The notes under the pieces were generated by a model that did no database searches, was not told where the DNA came from, and saw nothing but the letters and a program-made list of their open reading frames with translations. Positions 34,093 to 43,717 of a stretch of DNA of 64,000 nucleotides are shown here, piece after piece. The stretch's first letter is position 1. Each line of letters opens with the position of its first letter. This DNA comes from Deltaproteobacteria bacterium (GTDB taxonomy: Bacteria > Myxococcota_A > UBA9042 > PHBI01): NCBI GenBank assembly GCA_020632715.1, contig JACKFA010000009.1:186001-250000 (forward strand). The letters run 5' to 3'. The position numbers and the translations under genes were made by a program.

Positions 34093-34782
34093 TCAGCCCT
34101 CTTCCTCGGCCTCGCCCTCGAGCGGCAGGAGCTTCCCGGCGTACGCCGCCTCGTCGAGCACGGTGACGTCCTCGTCGTAGCCGTCGCGCACGACGACGTG
34201 CAGGCGCTGCGTGCGGAGCCCGACCGGCACCACGAGCCGCGCGCCGTCCCGGAGCTGCCCGACGAGCGGCCAGGGCGCCTCCTCGGCGACCGCCGCGTTC
34301 ACGACGATGGCGTCGTAGGGCGCGCCCTCGCTCCAGCCCTGGAAGCCGTCGCCGACGTGGACCTCGATGTTGCCGATCCCCATCCCGTCGAGCAGGAGGC
34401 GCCTCGCGCGCGCCGCGAGCTCCGGGCGGATCTCGATCGTGTGGACCTCGCGCGCGATCGTCGAGAGCAGCGCCGTCTGGTAGCCGGAGCCCGTGCCGAC
34501 CTCGAGCACGCGCGCGTTGTCCGGGAGGCGCATCTCCTGGATCATGCGCGCCGTCACGTACGGCGGCGAGATCGTCTGGCCGAGCCCGATGGGCAGGTAG
34601 TCGTCGAGGTAGGTCTTGTGCTCGAGGTAGTCGGGCACGAACATCCGCCGCGGGATCCGCCGGAACGCGGCGATCACGCGCGAGTCGTCGATGCCGCGGC
34701 CGACGAGCTGTTGGCTGATCATCGTCTCGACGGCGAGATCGATGCCCGGATCGAAGCTAACGACCGACTCCTGGACCGCCAT
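34093..34782 (-). CDS. pcm: Protein-L-isoaspartate O-methyltransferase
   Basis: 229 residues. Repairs isoaspartyl residues using S-adenosylmethionine. Signature features are visible: FRRIPRRMFVP near the N terminus, YLDDYLPIGLGQTISPPYVTARM, and SAM-binding motif I VLEVGTGSGYQTALLS. GGAGG lies upstream of the ATG. Sits 20 bp downstream of tyrS on the same strand, probably cotranscribed. Confidence 0.94.
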   Translation of the reverse strand: MAVQESVVSFDPGIDLAVETMISQQLVGRGIDDSRVIAAFRRIPRRMFVPDYLEHKTYLDDYLPIGLGQTISPPYVTARMIQEMRLPDNARVLEVGTGSGYQTALLSTIAREVHTIEIRPELAARARRLLLDGMGIGNIEVHVGDGFQGWSEGAPYDAIVVNAAVAEEAPWPLVGQLRDGARLVVPVGLRTQRLHVVVRDGYDEDVTVLDEAAYAGKLLPLEGEAEEEG

Positions 34783-34802
34783 GGGCTCCCTCCCTCTCTC
34801 GC

Positions 34803-36050
34803 TCAGACGATGGTGACGCGCGCGAAGCGGCGCTTCCCGACCTTGATGACATAGGGCCCGCCGACCTCGACGCCGTGGTCGAGCGCCGTGACCTTCTCCC
34901 CGTCGATGGTCACGGCCCCCTGCGTGACCATCCGGCGCGCCTCGCCGCCGGACTCGACGAGCGACGCGTCGCGCAGGACCGCCGCGATGTGGAGCGTGCC
35001 CTCCCCGTGCGCCGCCACGGTGACCTCGGGCATGTCGCTCGGGAGCTGCCGCTCGCTGAAGATCCGCTCCCACTCGACGCGCGCGGCCTCGCCGGCGCCC
35101 TCGCCGTGGTAGCGCGAGACGATCTCGCCCGCGAGCGCGACCTTCGCGTCGCGCGGGTTCGTGTGGCCGCCCTCGACGTCCTCGCGGAGCGTCTTCAGCT
35201 CGGCGCTCGGGCGCGTCGACAGGAGGTCGAAGTAGCGCCACATGAGGTCGTCCGTGATGGACATGAGCTTGCCGAACATCTCGAGCGGGGGCTCGTCGAC
35301 GCCGACGTAGTTTCCGAGCGACTTCGACATCTTCTTGCCGACGATGGCGCCGTCGACGAGCCGCGCGTCGAGCCCCTCGAGGAGCGGCGTCGTCAGCACC
35401 GACTGCGGCTCCTTGCCGTACTCCTTCATCAGGTGGCGCCCGATGAGGAGGTTGAAGAGCTGGTCGGTGCCGCCGAGCTCGATGTCCGCGTCGAGCGCGA
35501 CCGAGTCGTAGCCCTGCATGAGCGGGTAGAGGAACTCGTGGATGCTGATCGACACGCCCGTCGCGAAGCGGGTCTTGAAGTCCTCGCGCTCCATCATGCG
35601 CGCGACGTTGTACTTCGCGGCGAGCTCGATGGTGCCCGTCGTGCCGAGCTGGTCTATCCACTCCGAGTTGAAGCGGACCTCGGTGCGCTCGGGGTCGAGG
35701 ACCTTGAAGACCTGCGCCTTGTAGGTCTCCGCGTTCTTCAGGACCTCGTCGCGGGTGAGCGCGACGCGCGTGGCGCTGCGGCCGGTCGGGTCGCCGATCA
35801 TCGCCGTGAAGTCGCCGATGAGGAACACGACGCGGTGGCCGAGGTCCTGCAGCTGCCGCATCTTCGTGAGCAGCACGGTGTGGCCGAGGTGCAGGTCCGG
35901 CGCGGTCGGATCGAAGCCGACCTTGACCGTCAGGGGCTTGTCGGTCTTCCGGCTGCGCTCGAGCTTCTTGCGCAGATCGTCCTCGGCCGGAACGTCTACG
36001 ACGCCCCGCAGGATGAGCGCTAGCTGCTCGTCGACCGGGGGAAAGGGCAT
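34803..36050 (-). CDS. tyrS: Tyrosyl-tRNA synthetase
   Basis: 415 residues, class I. HLGH at residues 54-57 (HIGH box), GDFTAMIGDPTGRS, tyrosine/tRNA pocket segment LMQGYDSVALDADIELGGTDQ, the KKMSKS loop and a C-terminal S4 RNA-binding domain (GEARRMVTQGAVTIDGEKV). The GDPTGRS-containing, HLGH form is typical of the TyrZ-type bacterial branch. AGGAGG precedes the ATG at perfect spacing; the open frame further upstream is ignored. Confidence 0.96.
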   Translation of the reverse strand: MPFPPVDEQLALILRGVVDVPAEDDLRKKLERSRKTDKPLTVKVGFDPTAPDLHLGHTVLLTKMRQLQDLGHRVVFLIGDFTAMIGDPTGRSATRVALTRDEVLKNAETYKAQVFKVLDPERTEVRFNSEWIDQLGTTGTIELAAKYNVARMMEREDFKTRFATGVSISIHEFLYPLMQGYDSVALDADIELGGTDQLFNLLIGRHLMKEYGKEPQSVLTTPLLEGLDARLVDGAIVGKKMSKSLGNYVGVDEPPLEMFGKLMSITDDLMWRYFDLLSTRPSAELKTLREDVEGGHTNPRDAKVALAGEIVSRYHGEGAGEAARVEWERIFSERQLPSDMPEVTVAAHGEGTLHIAAVLRDASLVESGGEARRMVTQGAVTIDGEKVTALDHGVEVGGPYVIKVGKRRFARVTIV

Positions 36051-36076
36051 GACGCCTCCTGTACGCGAGGCCCCGG

Positions 36077-36105
36077 CTCTTAGCACCCTCCGGGGCCGGA
36101 AACAA
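36077..36105 (-). promoter_or_regulatory. Candidate tyrS promoter
   Basis: Minus-strand TTGTTT (36105-36100), 17-nt spacer, TAAGAG (36082-36077), ending 26 nt before the tyrS ATG. The -10 is weak. No T-box-like leader fits in the space, consistent with a non-Firmicute host. Confidence 0.35.
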
Positions 36106-36142
36106 AGGTTTTTGGCCGCAGGACGGGCCGCAGACGCCCTTT

Positions 36143-36712
36143 TTACGAGCCGCCGCCGGGCTCCTGGGCGAGCGGGCCGCCCTCCGTGACGACGGTGTCC
36201 ATCAGGACGTCGTGGGCCTCCCGCGGCACCGCCGGGACGACCTGCGCCGCGAACGCGAGGCCGACGAGGCGCGGCCGCGTGGCGAGGCCGCCCAGGAGCC
36301 GGTCGTAGAACCCCCCGCCCTGCCCGAGCCGCCCCCCCGCGGCGTCGAACGCGAGCCCCGGCACGACGAGCGCGGCGAGCGCGGCGAGCGGCGCGACCTC
36401 GGCGCCCGGGGGCGGCACGGGGAGGCCGCGCGGGCCCGGCACGAGGGCGCCCGGCGCCGCGACGAACGCGAAGCCAGGCGGGTCGAGGCGCGGGTAGGCG
36501 ACGCGGGCGCCCCGGGCGAGGAGGCGCGCGACGAACGCGGCGGGATCGGCCTCGTCGCCGACCGCGGCGTAGACGCCGACGGCCGCGACGTCACCGAGGA
36601 GGTCGTCGAGCGCTGTCGCCATGCGCTCGCTGGCGGCGGCGCGCGTGGCCGGCGAGAGCGCGGCGCGGGCGGCGCGGGCGGCGCGGCGCAGCGCCCGCTT
36701 GTCCGCGGTCAT
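36143..36712 (-). CDS. 5-formyltetrahydrofolate cyclo-ligase
   Basis: 189 residues. Converts 5-formyl-THF to 5,10-methenyl-THF with ATP. The signature GRLGQGGGFYDRLL and VVPGLAFDAAGG are intact; the N-terminal basic helix KRALRRAARAARAAL is usual. Overlaps the zapA stop by 4 nt (ATGA), keeping the zapA-fau gene order of proteobacteria but without room for the 6S RNA gene often found between them. Confidence 0.93.
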   Translation of the reverse strand: MTADKRALRRAARAARAALSPATRAAASERMATALDDLLGDVAAVGVYAAVGDEADPAAFVARLLARGARVAYPRLDPPGFAFVAAPGALVPGPRGLPVPPPGAEVAPLAALAALVVPGLAFDAAGGRLGQGGGFYDRLLGGLATRPRLVGLAFAAQVVPAVPREAHDVLMDTVVTEGGPLAQEPGGGS

Positions 36713-36981
36713 GCCCCGAGGCGGGACAGCAGCGTCTGGGAGGACGCCCGGATCTTCGCGGTGAGGCGCGCGTGCTCCTCGCGGATCTTGAAGAGCTCGT
36801 CGGCGAGCGAGAGCGACGTCATCAGCAGGAGGTGCTGCGACGCGGCGTTCGCGTTCCCGGCGGAGAGCTCGTCGATCTTCGCGTTCACGTAGTCCGCGAC
36901 GGCCTGGACGTGGTTTGCGTCCTCGTCCGTCTTGATGCGGAACTCGCGACCCATCAACGTGACCTGGCGCGGCGTGCTCAT
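36709..36981 (-). CDS. zapA: Cell division protein ZapA
   Basis: 90 residues: VTLMGREFRIKTDED-type N-terminal beta element, then a long C-terminal coiled coil (ADELFKIREEHARLTAKI), the ZapA fold that crosslinks FtsZ protofilaments at the division ring. Start ATG is followed by STPRQVTLMG, matching the family. Coupled by ATGA to the formyl-THF cyclo-ligase gene. Confidence 0.92.
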   Translation of the reverse strand: MSTPRQVTLMGREFRIKTDEDANHVQAVADYVNAKIDELSAGNANAASQHLLLMTSLSLADELFKIREEHARLTAKIRASSQTLLSRLGA

Positions 36982-37055
36982 GACCTACGATGCCTCCGAC
37001 GGCCGAGGGTCGGGGCGAAACGCGCGCGCGTCAAAAAATTGGGCGCCTGCGCGGA

Positions 37056-37579
<524 letters not shown>

Positions 37580-37583
<4 letters not shown>

Positions 37584-39520
37584 CGCGCTCCTCCCGCGGC
37601 CGAGGGCTCGGTCGCGCTCAGCGGCAGGATCTCCTCGAGGTACGCCCGGTTGAACGGCGCGAACACCGCCGGGCCCTGGCCATCGATCTCCGCGCGCTCG
37701 GCGAAGGGCCGGTAGCGGCCAGCATCCATGATCCAACCGGGGTTGTCGCCCTCGTTGTGCACCTTCCCCGACTGCGCCGTGAGGCCGAGCGTGTGCCCGA
37801 CCTCGTGCGTCACCGTGTTGCCGACGAGGTTCCCGAGGACGCGCACCGCCTCGCGCACCGCGGCGCCGCGAGGCGTCTCGAGCGCGGCCTCCCCGACGGA
37901 CGCGGGCGCGCCGCCGAGCTCCGGCATGACCGGGCCGAAGACGTCGTCGAAGCGCGCGCTGCGTAGCTCGTGCGTACCGAGCGTCGCCGAGAGCTCGCGG
38001 AGCTCGGCGACGAAGATCCCCCCGTACGCCGCGAAGCTCTGCTCGCGCGTCTCGGCGTTGAAGCCCCCGATGACGTCGTCGAGGCGCACGTTCCCGACGT
38101 CCTTCCCCGCGGTGTTGTCGAGCCCGAAGAGGCCGGCGCCGTTCGGGTCGCGGCCGGCGAGCTCGACGATCGCGTACTCCGCGAAGTCGTCGGGGGGCGC
38201 GAGCGAGAACGCGACGTCCACGCCGGCGTAGTCGCGGGCGCAGACCGCGAGGATCCGCGCCACGACCTCGTCCGCCGCGTTCGCGAGCCCGAAGGTCGCG
38301 AGCGCGTCGTAGAAGTCCGGGAGGAGGCGCAGCACCACGACCTGGCGCGGGGTCGTCAGCGTGAGCGCGACGGGGAGGCCGGTCCCCTCGACCGAGTCGG
38401 GGCCCGCGAAGAGGAGCGGCCGGACGCGCCCCGCGAAGGTGCCGGTGCGCGCGGCGAGCCCGGTGGGGACGCCGTCGGCGTCGAGCGCCAGGCGGAGGAC
38501 GATGGCGAGGGCGCGGTTGTCGACGCCGCCGTCCGGGTAGAGCGCGAGCGCGTCACGGCCCTCGTAGACGACGGGCGCGCCGCGGTTCGGCGTGAAGACG
38601 CCGTCGAGGAGGAGGACGGTCGCCGCCTGGAGGAGGCTGTCGGGCGGCATCAGGCCGCGGCCCGTGACGGTGATCCGCTGCCCGCGCGCGGCGGTGGTCG
38701 GGGCGATGGCCGTGACGACCGGCCGCCGGAGCGCGAGCGGGCCCGGGTCGAGGAGCGCGGAGCCGACCTCGGCGCCGGAGGCGTGGGCGTTCACGAGCTG
38801 GAGCACCCCCTCGAAGCGGCCGGGCCGCACGCCGAGCACGTCCGGGGTGAGCGTGAGCTCGGCGCGCGTGCGGTCGCCCGGATCGACGAGGGCGACGGGC
38901 ACGACGAGGCCGTCGACGACGCGAGCGTCGCCGCCGCTCTCCGGGACGAAGCGGCCGTCGAAGCGGAGCAGCGTCGCGCCCTCGTCGAGCTGGAGGAGGC
39001 CGTCGCCCGCGATGGCGACGCGGTCGCCCGGGTAGAGGTCGAGGCCGGCGCCGGACGCGGCGCCGCCGAAGGCGTCGAAGCGCGGGGAGAGCGTCGCGCT
39101 CGCGGTGACGGTCACGGGGAGGCTCGCCTCGTCGACGAGCGCGCTCCCGCCGCCGTCGCCGGCGATCCGCCGGACCGTGAGCGCGCCCGCGAGCGCCTCG
39201 CCGCGGGTCGCGATGGCCGCGAGCCCGCCGTCGTCGAGCGTGGCGACGAGCGTCTCGTCGTCGACGCGCGCCACGGCCATCGGGAGCGTGAGGGGCTCGC
39301 CGCCCGCGACGCCGGCGAGGGTCGCCTCGTAGCGCGCGACCGGCTCGGGCACGAACCCCACCCCGGTGAGCGTCACGCGCGTGCCCGGGGCGAGCGTGAG
39401 CGGCCGCGCGCGGGCGAGCCGGAGCGCCGGGAGCACCTCGCCGCCGGTCGACGTCGCGTCGGCGCAGCCGCCCGTGGCCGAGAGCGCGAGGACCGCGACC
39501 ACCAGGAGGCGTCGGGTCAC
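37580..39520 (-). CDS. Lipoprotein with predicted zinc-metallopeptidase domain
   Basis: About 646 residues from GTG (MTRRLLVVAVLALSATGGC, Cys19). Residues about 45-380 contain repeated beta-sandwich-like units (LTLAPGTRVTLTGVGFVPE, AARGQRITVTGRGLMPP) of IPT/TIG type. Near the C terminus (about 585-610) NTVTHEVGHTLGLTAQSG is a zinc-binding HExxHxxGx signature, and GWIMDAGRYRPF may include the Met turn. Probably an outer-surface metallopeptidase with Ig-like stalk, a common myxobacterial design; substrate unknown. Coupled to the DUF192 gene. Confidence 0.78.
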
Positions 39521-39536
39521 GTCGCGCCGGTTTGGC

Positions 39537-40460
39537 TCACTCCACGTACGCGGCGTCCCCGGCGATGAGCAGCATGAGCCCATCCGGCATCCCCGGCGCC
39601 GTGAAGCTGACGCTCCGCACCCGCTCTACCGCGAGGCGGTCGGTGTGCTCGCCGCCGAGGTCCGGGAGGAGCGCCATCGCCGCGGCCGGCACGGCGAACG
39701 CGCCGTCGTCCGAGACGGCGCAGTAGATCGACGCGACCCGGTCGAACCCGCGCCGCACGTACGAGACCAGCACCACGTCCTGACTCGCGTCGGCCCGGCT
39801 CGCCGACCAGGCGACGTCGAGGTCGCCCGCGGGGGAGGCGTGCGCCGCGACGTGCCCGTCCACGACGGCCTCGCCGCCGACGCGCTCGAGCCCCATCGCC
39901 GCCGGCATCGTCGCGGAGATCGAGACCTCGCCGAGCTCGTCGCTGCCGTCGGCCGCGACCGTCACGGTGCCGTCGGCGACGTGCCGCACGCGCGCGAGCG
40001 CCGTGTCGTAGGCGATGCCGCCCACGTCCGGGTAGATGTCCGGGAAGTAGTGGCTGTCGAACGCGATGTCGCCGGCCGCCGAGCGCAGCTGCAGCTCGCC
40101 CGCGTCGAGGAGGCGCACCGGCCCGGCGGCCTCGGGCGCCTCGGCGCTCCGGAGGTCGCGCTCCTGCACGACGCACGAGTCCGTCGGCAGCGCGTCGAGC
40201 CACGCCGCCGGGTGCACGTTCAGGAGCCGCAGCGTCGCGGCGCGATCGCCCGAGTGCTCGATGAAATAGGCGCTGGCGTCGAGATCGTCGGCGTGCGGGA
40301 GCCCCGCCACGCGCGTGCCGTCGAGCACGATGACCGAGAACCGGTCGAGCGCCGCCGCCTCATGCGCGGCGGCCGCGTCGAGATCGGGCGCAGCACACGC
40401 GGTCACGGCGCTCATGGCGCCGAGGAGCGTGAGGTTCCGGATCCAGTGGGTCGTGGGCAT
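39537..40460 (-). CDS. Lipoprotein of unknown function
   Basis: 307 residues with a signal peptide ending AVTAC (Cys22). The mature part is beta-rich with no recognised domain; it includes DSHYFPDIYPDVGGIAYDTALARV and a paired Cys (DSCVVQ, IYCAVS). Transcribed from a good sigma-70 promoter and followed 16 bp later by the metallopeptidase lipoprotein, so the two and the DUF192 gene form an operon of secreted proteins. Confidence 0.72.
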   Translation of the reverse strand: MPTTHWIRNLTLLGAMSAVTACAAPDLDAAAAHEAAALDRFSVIVLDGTRVAGLPHADDLDASAYFIEHSGDRAATLRLLNVHPAAWLDALPTDSCVVQERDLRSAEAPEAAGPVRLLDAGELQLRSAAGDIAFDSHYFPDIYPDVGGIAYDTALARVRHVADGTVTVAADGSDELGEVSISATMPAAMGLERVGGEAVVDGHVAAHASPAGDLDVAWSASRADASQDVVLVSYVRRGFDRVASIYCAVSDDGAFAVPAAAMALLPDLGGEHTDRLAVERVRSVSFTAPGMPDGLMLLIAGDAAYVE

Positions 40461-40537
40461 GCGGCTCGGACGAGGGGTTCGGCTCGTTGGCGGGGAACGG
40501 GGCGCGGGCCTCGCTTCATCCCGGGGTGGAAGAGAGG

Positions 40538-40565
40538 AGTATCCGCCCGCGGGCGCGAATGTCAA
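40538..40565 (-). promoter_or_regulatory. Sigma-70 promoter of the lipoprotein operon
   Basis: Minus-strand TTGACA (40565-40560, perfect), 16-nt spacer, GATACT (40543-40538). The spacer contains the perfect 12-bp palindrome CGCCCGCGGGCG, a possible operator. Confidence 0.55.
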
Positions 40566-40678
40566 TGTCGAGCGCCACGAGGACGGCCTCCGGGGCGGCC
40601 TCGGGAGGCGCTCCGAGGACCATCGGCAGGATCGCCGCCGACCTCCAGCCGGATGTTCCCCGCGGCGCCCCGGATCGG

Positions 40679-42295
40679 TCACAGGTTCAGGATGATCCCG
40701 ACGCCCACGTTGAAGTTCACGACCGTGTCGAAGCTCGCCTCGCCGGTCTCGTCGTGGCGGAGCCACCACTCGGTGAGCACGCGCCCGTGCACGTAGAACC
40801 AGTCCGTCAGGAGCACGCGGACGGCCGTCCCCCAGAGCGTGCGGTCGGCGGCGTAGAGGTTGTCGAGCCCGTCGAAGCCGAGGCGCGCGAAGAAGATGGT
40901 GAGCCTGACGGGGCCGAGGTGATCGAGGCGGAAGCGCGTGACGAGGTCGTGCCCGCGGTGCCCGCCGCGGATCGTGTAGAGGAGCGCCCAGCGGAAGTCC
41001 TTGGCGATTCGCAGGTCCCCCTCGAAGTGGAAGCCGCTCCCGCCGCCGCCGACCTCGCCCGCGCGGAGGCGCGCGAGCTTCGGGTCGCCGTTCTGGAACG
41101 AGTAGCGCTCGATCTCGTAGAACGGCGAGATGTAGCCGGCCTCGTAGCGGTCGCCGAGGAAGCGGTACTCGAGGCGCATCCGGAGCGACGTCTTCGTCGT
41201 GAAGCGGATGTTGACGTAGCTCCCGAGGTGGAAGCCCGCGCCCTTGCCGTCGACCGTCGCGACGTCGGTGTACGGCACGAGGTCGAAGTGCGGCTCGCTC
41301 ACGACCGGCACCTCGAGGTCGAGCCCGAAGAGCCCGGCGACCTCGTCGGAGAGCACGACCGGCTCCCAGTCCGGGTTCGCGTAGACGCCGCCGCCCGACT
41401 CGGCGAGCGCGAGCGGCGCGCGGAAGTCGGCGCCGACGGTCGTCCCGACCTTGAGCCAGCGGAGCCAGCGCGGGAGCCCGTCGAAGAAGGTGAGCGGCCG
41501 CAGGTAGGCGCGCCCGACGAGGATCTCGGGGTCGAGGAGGTTGTCGAGGAGGATCTCGCCGCCGACGAAGTCGAAGTCCGCGAGCGCGAAGACGCCCGGC
41601 TGGTAGTGGTCGACGTCGACCGTGTTGAAGTAGCGGTTCACGAGCGAGCCGTGGCCGATGGTGATGCCGTAGAGCTCGCCGACGCGGAAGAAGTAGGGGT
41701 CGTTGGTGGCGCCGAACTGCACGAACTGCAGGATCCGCGCGAAGTCGCCGGGCTCGTCCCAGTCCTCGCGGCGGATGACGTCGTCCGTCTCGGGCGCCTC
41801 GTCGACGATGCGCAGCCGGAGCGGCAGCTGGGGCGCTATCTGCCACTTGCCCGTGCGGAACGTATAGCGGAGGTCGAGGTCGAGGAAGAGGTCCTCGCCG
41901 ACCTTCGCGAGGTCGACCTGGGCGCTGCCGCGGCCGGCGTTCGCCTGGCGCGGGGAGATGAGGTCGCGGTCGATGCTCGGGAGCGCGGGCCGCTTGCCGA
42001 GGCCGTCGACCGGGAGCTCCTTCGACGGGGTCGGCTCGGTCTCGTCGGGGTCGTTGATCTGGTTCTCGAGGTCGGGCGCCGTGACGTCGTCGCCGCCCTT
42101 GTCGCCGTCGTCGCCGCCGCCGCCCTTGTCGCCGTCGTCCGGGAGCGGCGGCAGGTCGTCTCCCGAGCCCGGCGGCTCGCCGTGGGGCGCCGCGACGGCT
42201 GGGCGCGGGGCGCCGACGACCGCCAGCGAGACGACCAGCGCGAGCGCCGCGAGCCACGCCGGACGGCCTCCACTCCCCCTCGTGATAGCGGGCAT
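40679..42295 (-). CDS. Predicted outer-membrane beta-barrel protein
   Basis: 538 residues: Sec signal peptide (WLAALALVVSLAVVGAPRPAVA), a Gly/Asp-rich linker (DDGDKGGGGDDGDKGG), then many alternating amphipathic strands (FFRVGELYGITIGHG, LRMRLEYRFLGDRY, DFRWALLYTIRGGH) and a last strand FNVGVGIILNL. That ending resembles a barrel insertion signal, though it lacks the usual terminal Phe. No family recognised. The short 218-bp gap downstream of it holds the promoter for the next operon. Confidence 0.7.
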   Translation of the reverse strand: MPAITRGSGGRPAWLAALALVVSLAVVGAPRPAVAAPHGEPPGSGDDLPPLPDDGDKGGGGDDGDKGGDDVTAPDLENQINDPDETEPTPSKELPVDGLGKRPALPSIDRDLISPRQANAGRGSAQVDLAKVGEDLFLDLDLRYTFRTGKWQIAPQLPLRLRIVDEAPETDDVIRREDWDEPGDFARILQFVQFGATNDPYFFRVGELYGITIGHGSLVNRYFNTVDVDHYQPGVFALADFDFVGGEILLDNLLDPEILVGRAYLRPLTFFDGLPRWLRWLKVGTTVGADFRAPLALAESGGGVYANPDWEPVVLSDEVAGLFGLDLEVPVVSEPHFDLVPYTDVATVDGKGAGFHLGSYVNIRFTTKTSLRMRLEYRFLGDRYEAGYISPFYEIERYSFQNGDPKLARLRAGEVGGGGSGFHFEGDLRIAKDFRWALLYTIRGGHRGHDLVTRFRLDHLGPVRLTIFFARLGFDGLDNLYAADRTLWGTAVRVLLTDWFYVHGRVLTEWWLRHDETGEASFDTVVNFNVGVGIILNL

Positions 42296-42344
42296 CACCT
42301 GCGCATCGTCCGCCTTCCGACGGCCTCGGGTCAACCGCGGCGCG

Positions 42345-43691
42345 TCACTCGTCGTTGTAGCGGTCGATCGTCGGGGCCTTCTCGGTGCTGCCCTGCTTCT
42401 CGGCGGCCGCGCGCTTCGCCCGCGCCGCGTCCTCCGCGCGCTGCTTGTCGAGCGCCGCCCGCGCCTCGCGCACGCGCCCCGCCTCGCCCGCGCGCTCGAG
42501 CTGCCGCAGCACCTCCTCGGCGTCGTCGAGGCGGTCGCGCTTGACGAGATCGGCGTAGCGCTGCCAGAGCGCCGCCACCGCGGCGTCCTTCGCGTCCTTG
42601 TCGGCCTTCGCGTCGTCCCTCGCGGGCGCGGCGGTCGACGAGCCCGTCGAGGTCTCCGCGGGGACCGCGCTCCGGTCCCCGGCGCTCCCCTGCCCCGGCG
42701 CCGCGGCGCCCCCCTGCGCGGTCTTCGTCGCGACGCCCTCCTCGGCGGGCGCCGGCGTCGCCTTCTTGGCGAGGTCGCCCGTGTCCTCCGGGACGGCGAT
42801 GGGCACCTCCGGGAGCGCGGCCGGGAGGCTCTTGTAGACGGTCTTGCCGCCGGTCGCCTCGCCCTCGCCTGCGCCCGCGCCGTCGGCGTCCTCGTCGGGG
42901 CGCGCGTCGTCCGTCTCGACGCCGCGGAAGGTCTCCTCGACGGGGGCCTCCGGCGCGCGGACGACGCCGTTCGCGGTAGCGGCGGTCGTCGGCGCCTTGG
43001 CTGGCGTCTCGGCGGCCTTCTTCTCGGTCTCGACGTGGGCCACCGCGCCCTTGGCGCGCGCCGCGCCGGCGACGTCCCCAGAGCGCGCCTCCGGCTCGGC
43101 GGCGGGCGCCGGCTCGGCGGGCGCGAGCTCCTGCCGGGCGAGCGCGCCGTCCGCGGCCGCCGGCGACTCCTCGAGCGCCGGCGCGACGGCCGGAGGCGCC
43201 GGTGGCACCACGACGGGGCGCTCCGCCGGCGACTCGGCGGCCGAGAGCGAGGCCCCGCCGTGGACGATCTGGTCGTCCGCGTCGTCGCCCTGGTGCGCCC
43301 CCTTGGCGATGACGAGCGCGGCGACGCCGGCCACGACGAGCGCCGAGACCGCCATCGCGAAGTTCGGCTGCAGGAAGAACGACGCGAACCGCGCGAAGAG
43401 CCCCGCGGGCTTCGCGGACGCCGCTGCGGCCCTCGTCGGCGTGGGGGCCGGCGCGGCGGGCGCAGGCGCCGCCTCGACCTGCGCCATGAGCCCCTCGAGG
43501 AAGCCCGCCGGGAGCGCCACCTGCGGCAACGCCCGCGCCATCGAGCGCGTCTGCTGGTGCGCCTCGACCTCGGCGGCGAGGTCCGGATACGCCTGCACGC
43601 CCGCCTCGAACTCGGCGCGCCGGGCGTCGTCGAGCTCGTCGTAGAGGTAGTCGACGAGGAGATCGTCGAGCTCTTGGCGGGTGAGGTTCAC
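42345..43691 (-). CDS. Membrane-spanning anti-sigma factor
   Basis: 448 residues from a GTG 26 bp after the sigma gene. The N-terminal about 110 residues are an anti-sigma-type helical domain (LDDLLVDYLYDELDDARRAEFEAGV) without the HxxxCxxC zinc motif. One TM helix (FAMAVSALVVAGVAALVIA, about 165-185) leads to a long Ala/Pro/Glu periplasmic region and a C-terminal coiled coil (RLDDAEEVLRQLERAGEAGRVREARAAL). The layout implies sequestration of the ECF sigma factor and signal sensing in the periplasm. Confidence 0.82.
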   Translation of the reverse strand: MNLTRQELDDLLVDYLYDELDDARRAEFEAGVQAYPDLAAEVEAHQQTRSMARALPQVALPAGFLEGLMAQVEAAPAPAAPAPTPTRAAAASAKPAGLFARFASFFLQPNFAMAVSALVVAGVAALVIAKGAHQGDDADDQIVHGGASLSAAESPAERPVVVPPAPPAVAPALEESPAAADGALARQELAPAEPAPAAEPEARSGDVAGAARAKGAVAHVETEKKAAETPAKAPTTAATANGVVRAPEAPVEETFRGVETDDARPDEDADGAGAGEGEATGGKTVYKSLPAALPEVPIAVPEDTGDLAKKATPAPAEEGVATKTAQGGAAAPGQGSAGDRSAVPAETSTGSSTAAPARDDAKADKDAKDAAVAALWQRYADLVKRDRLDDAEEVLRQLERAGEAGRVREARAALDKQRAEDAARAKRAAAEKQGSTEKAPTIDRYNDE

Positions 43692-43717
43692 GGGGTCGTT
43701 CGCTCGCTTCTTCTTCT

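Noticed and set aside
36110..36142. Intrinsic terminator for the formyl-THF cyclo-ligase transcript
   Set aside because: The run of T lies on the plus strand, opposite to transcription of both neighbours; the stem is only GGGC/GCCC.
36640..37055. 6S RNA gene expected between zapA and the formyl-THF cyclo-ligase gene
   Set aside because: The two genes overlap by 4 nt and the gap before zapA is only 74 bp; there is no space for it.
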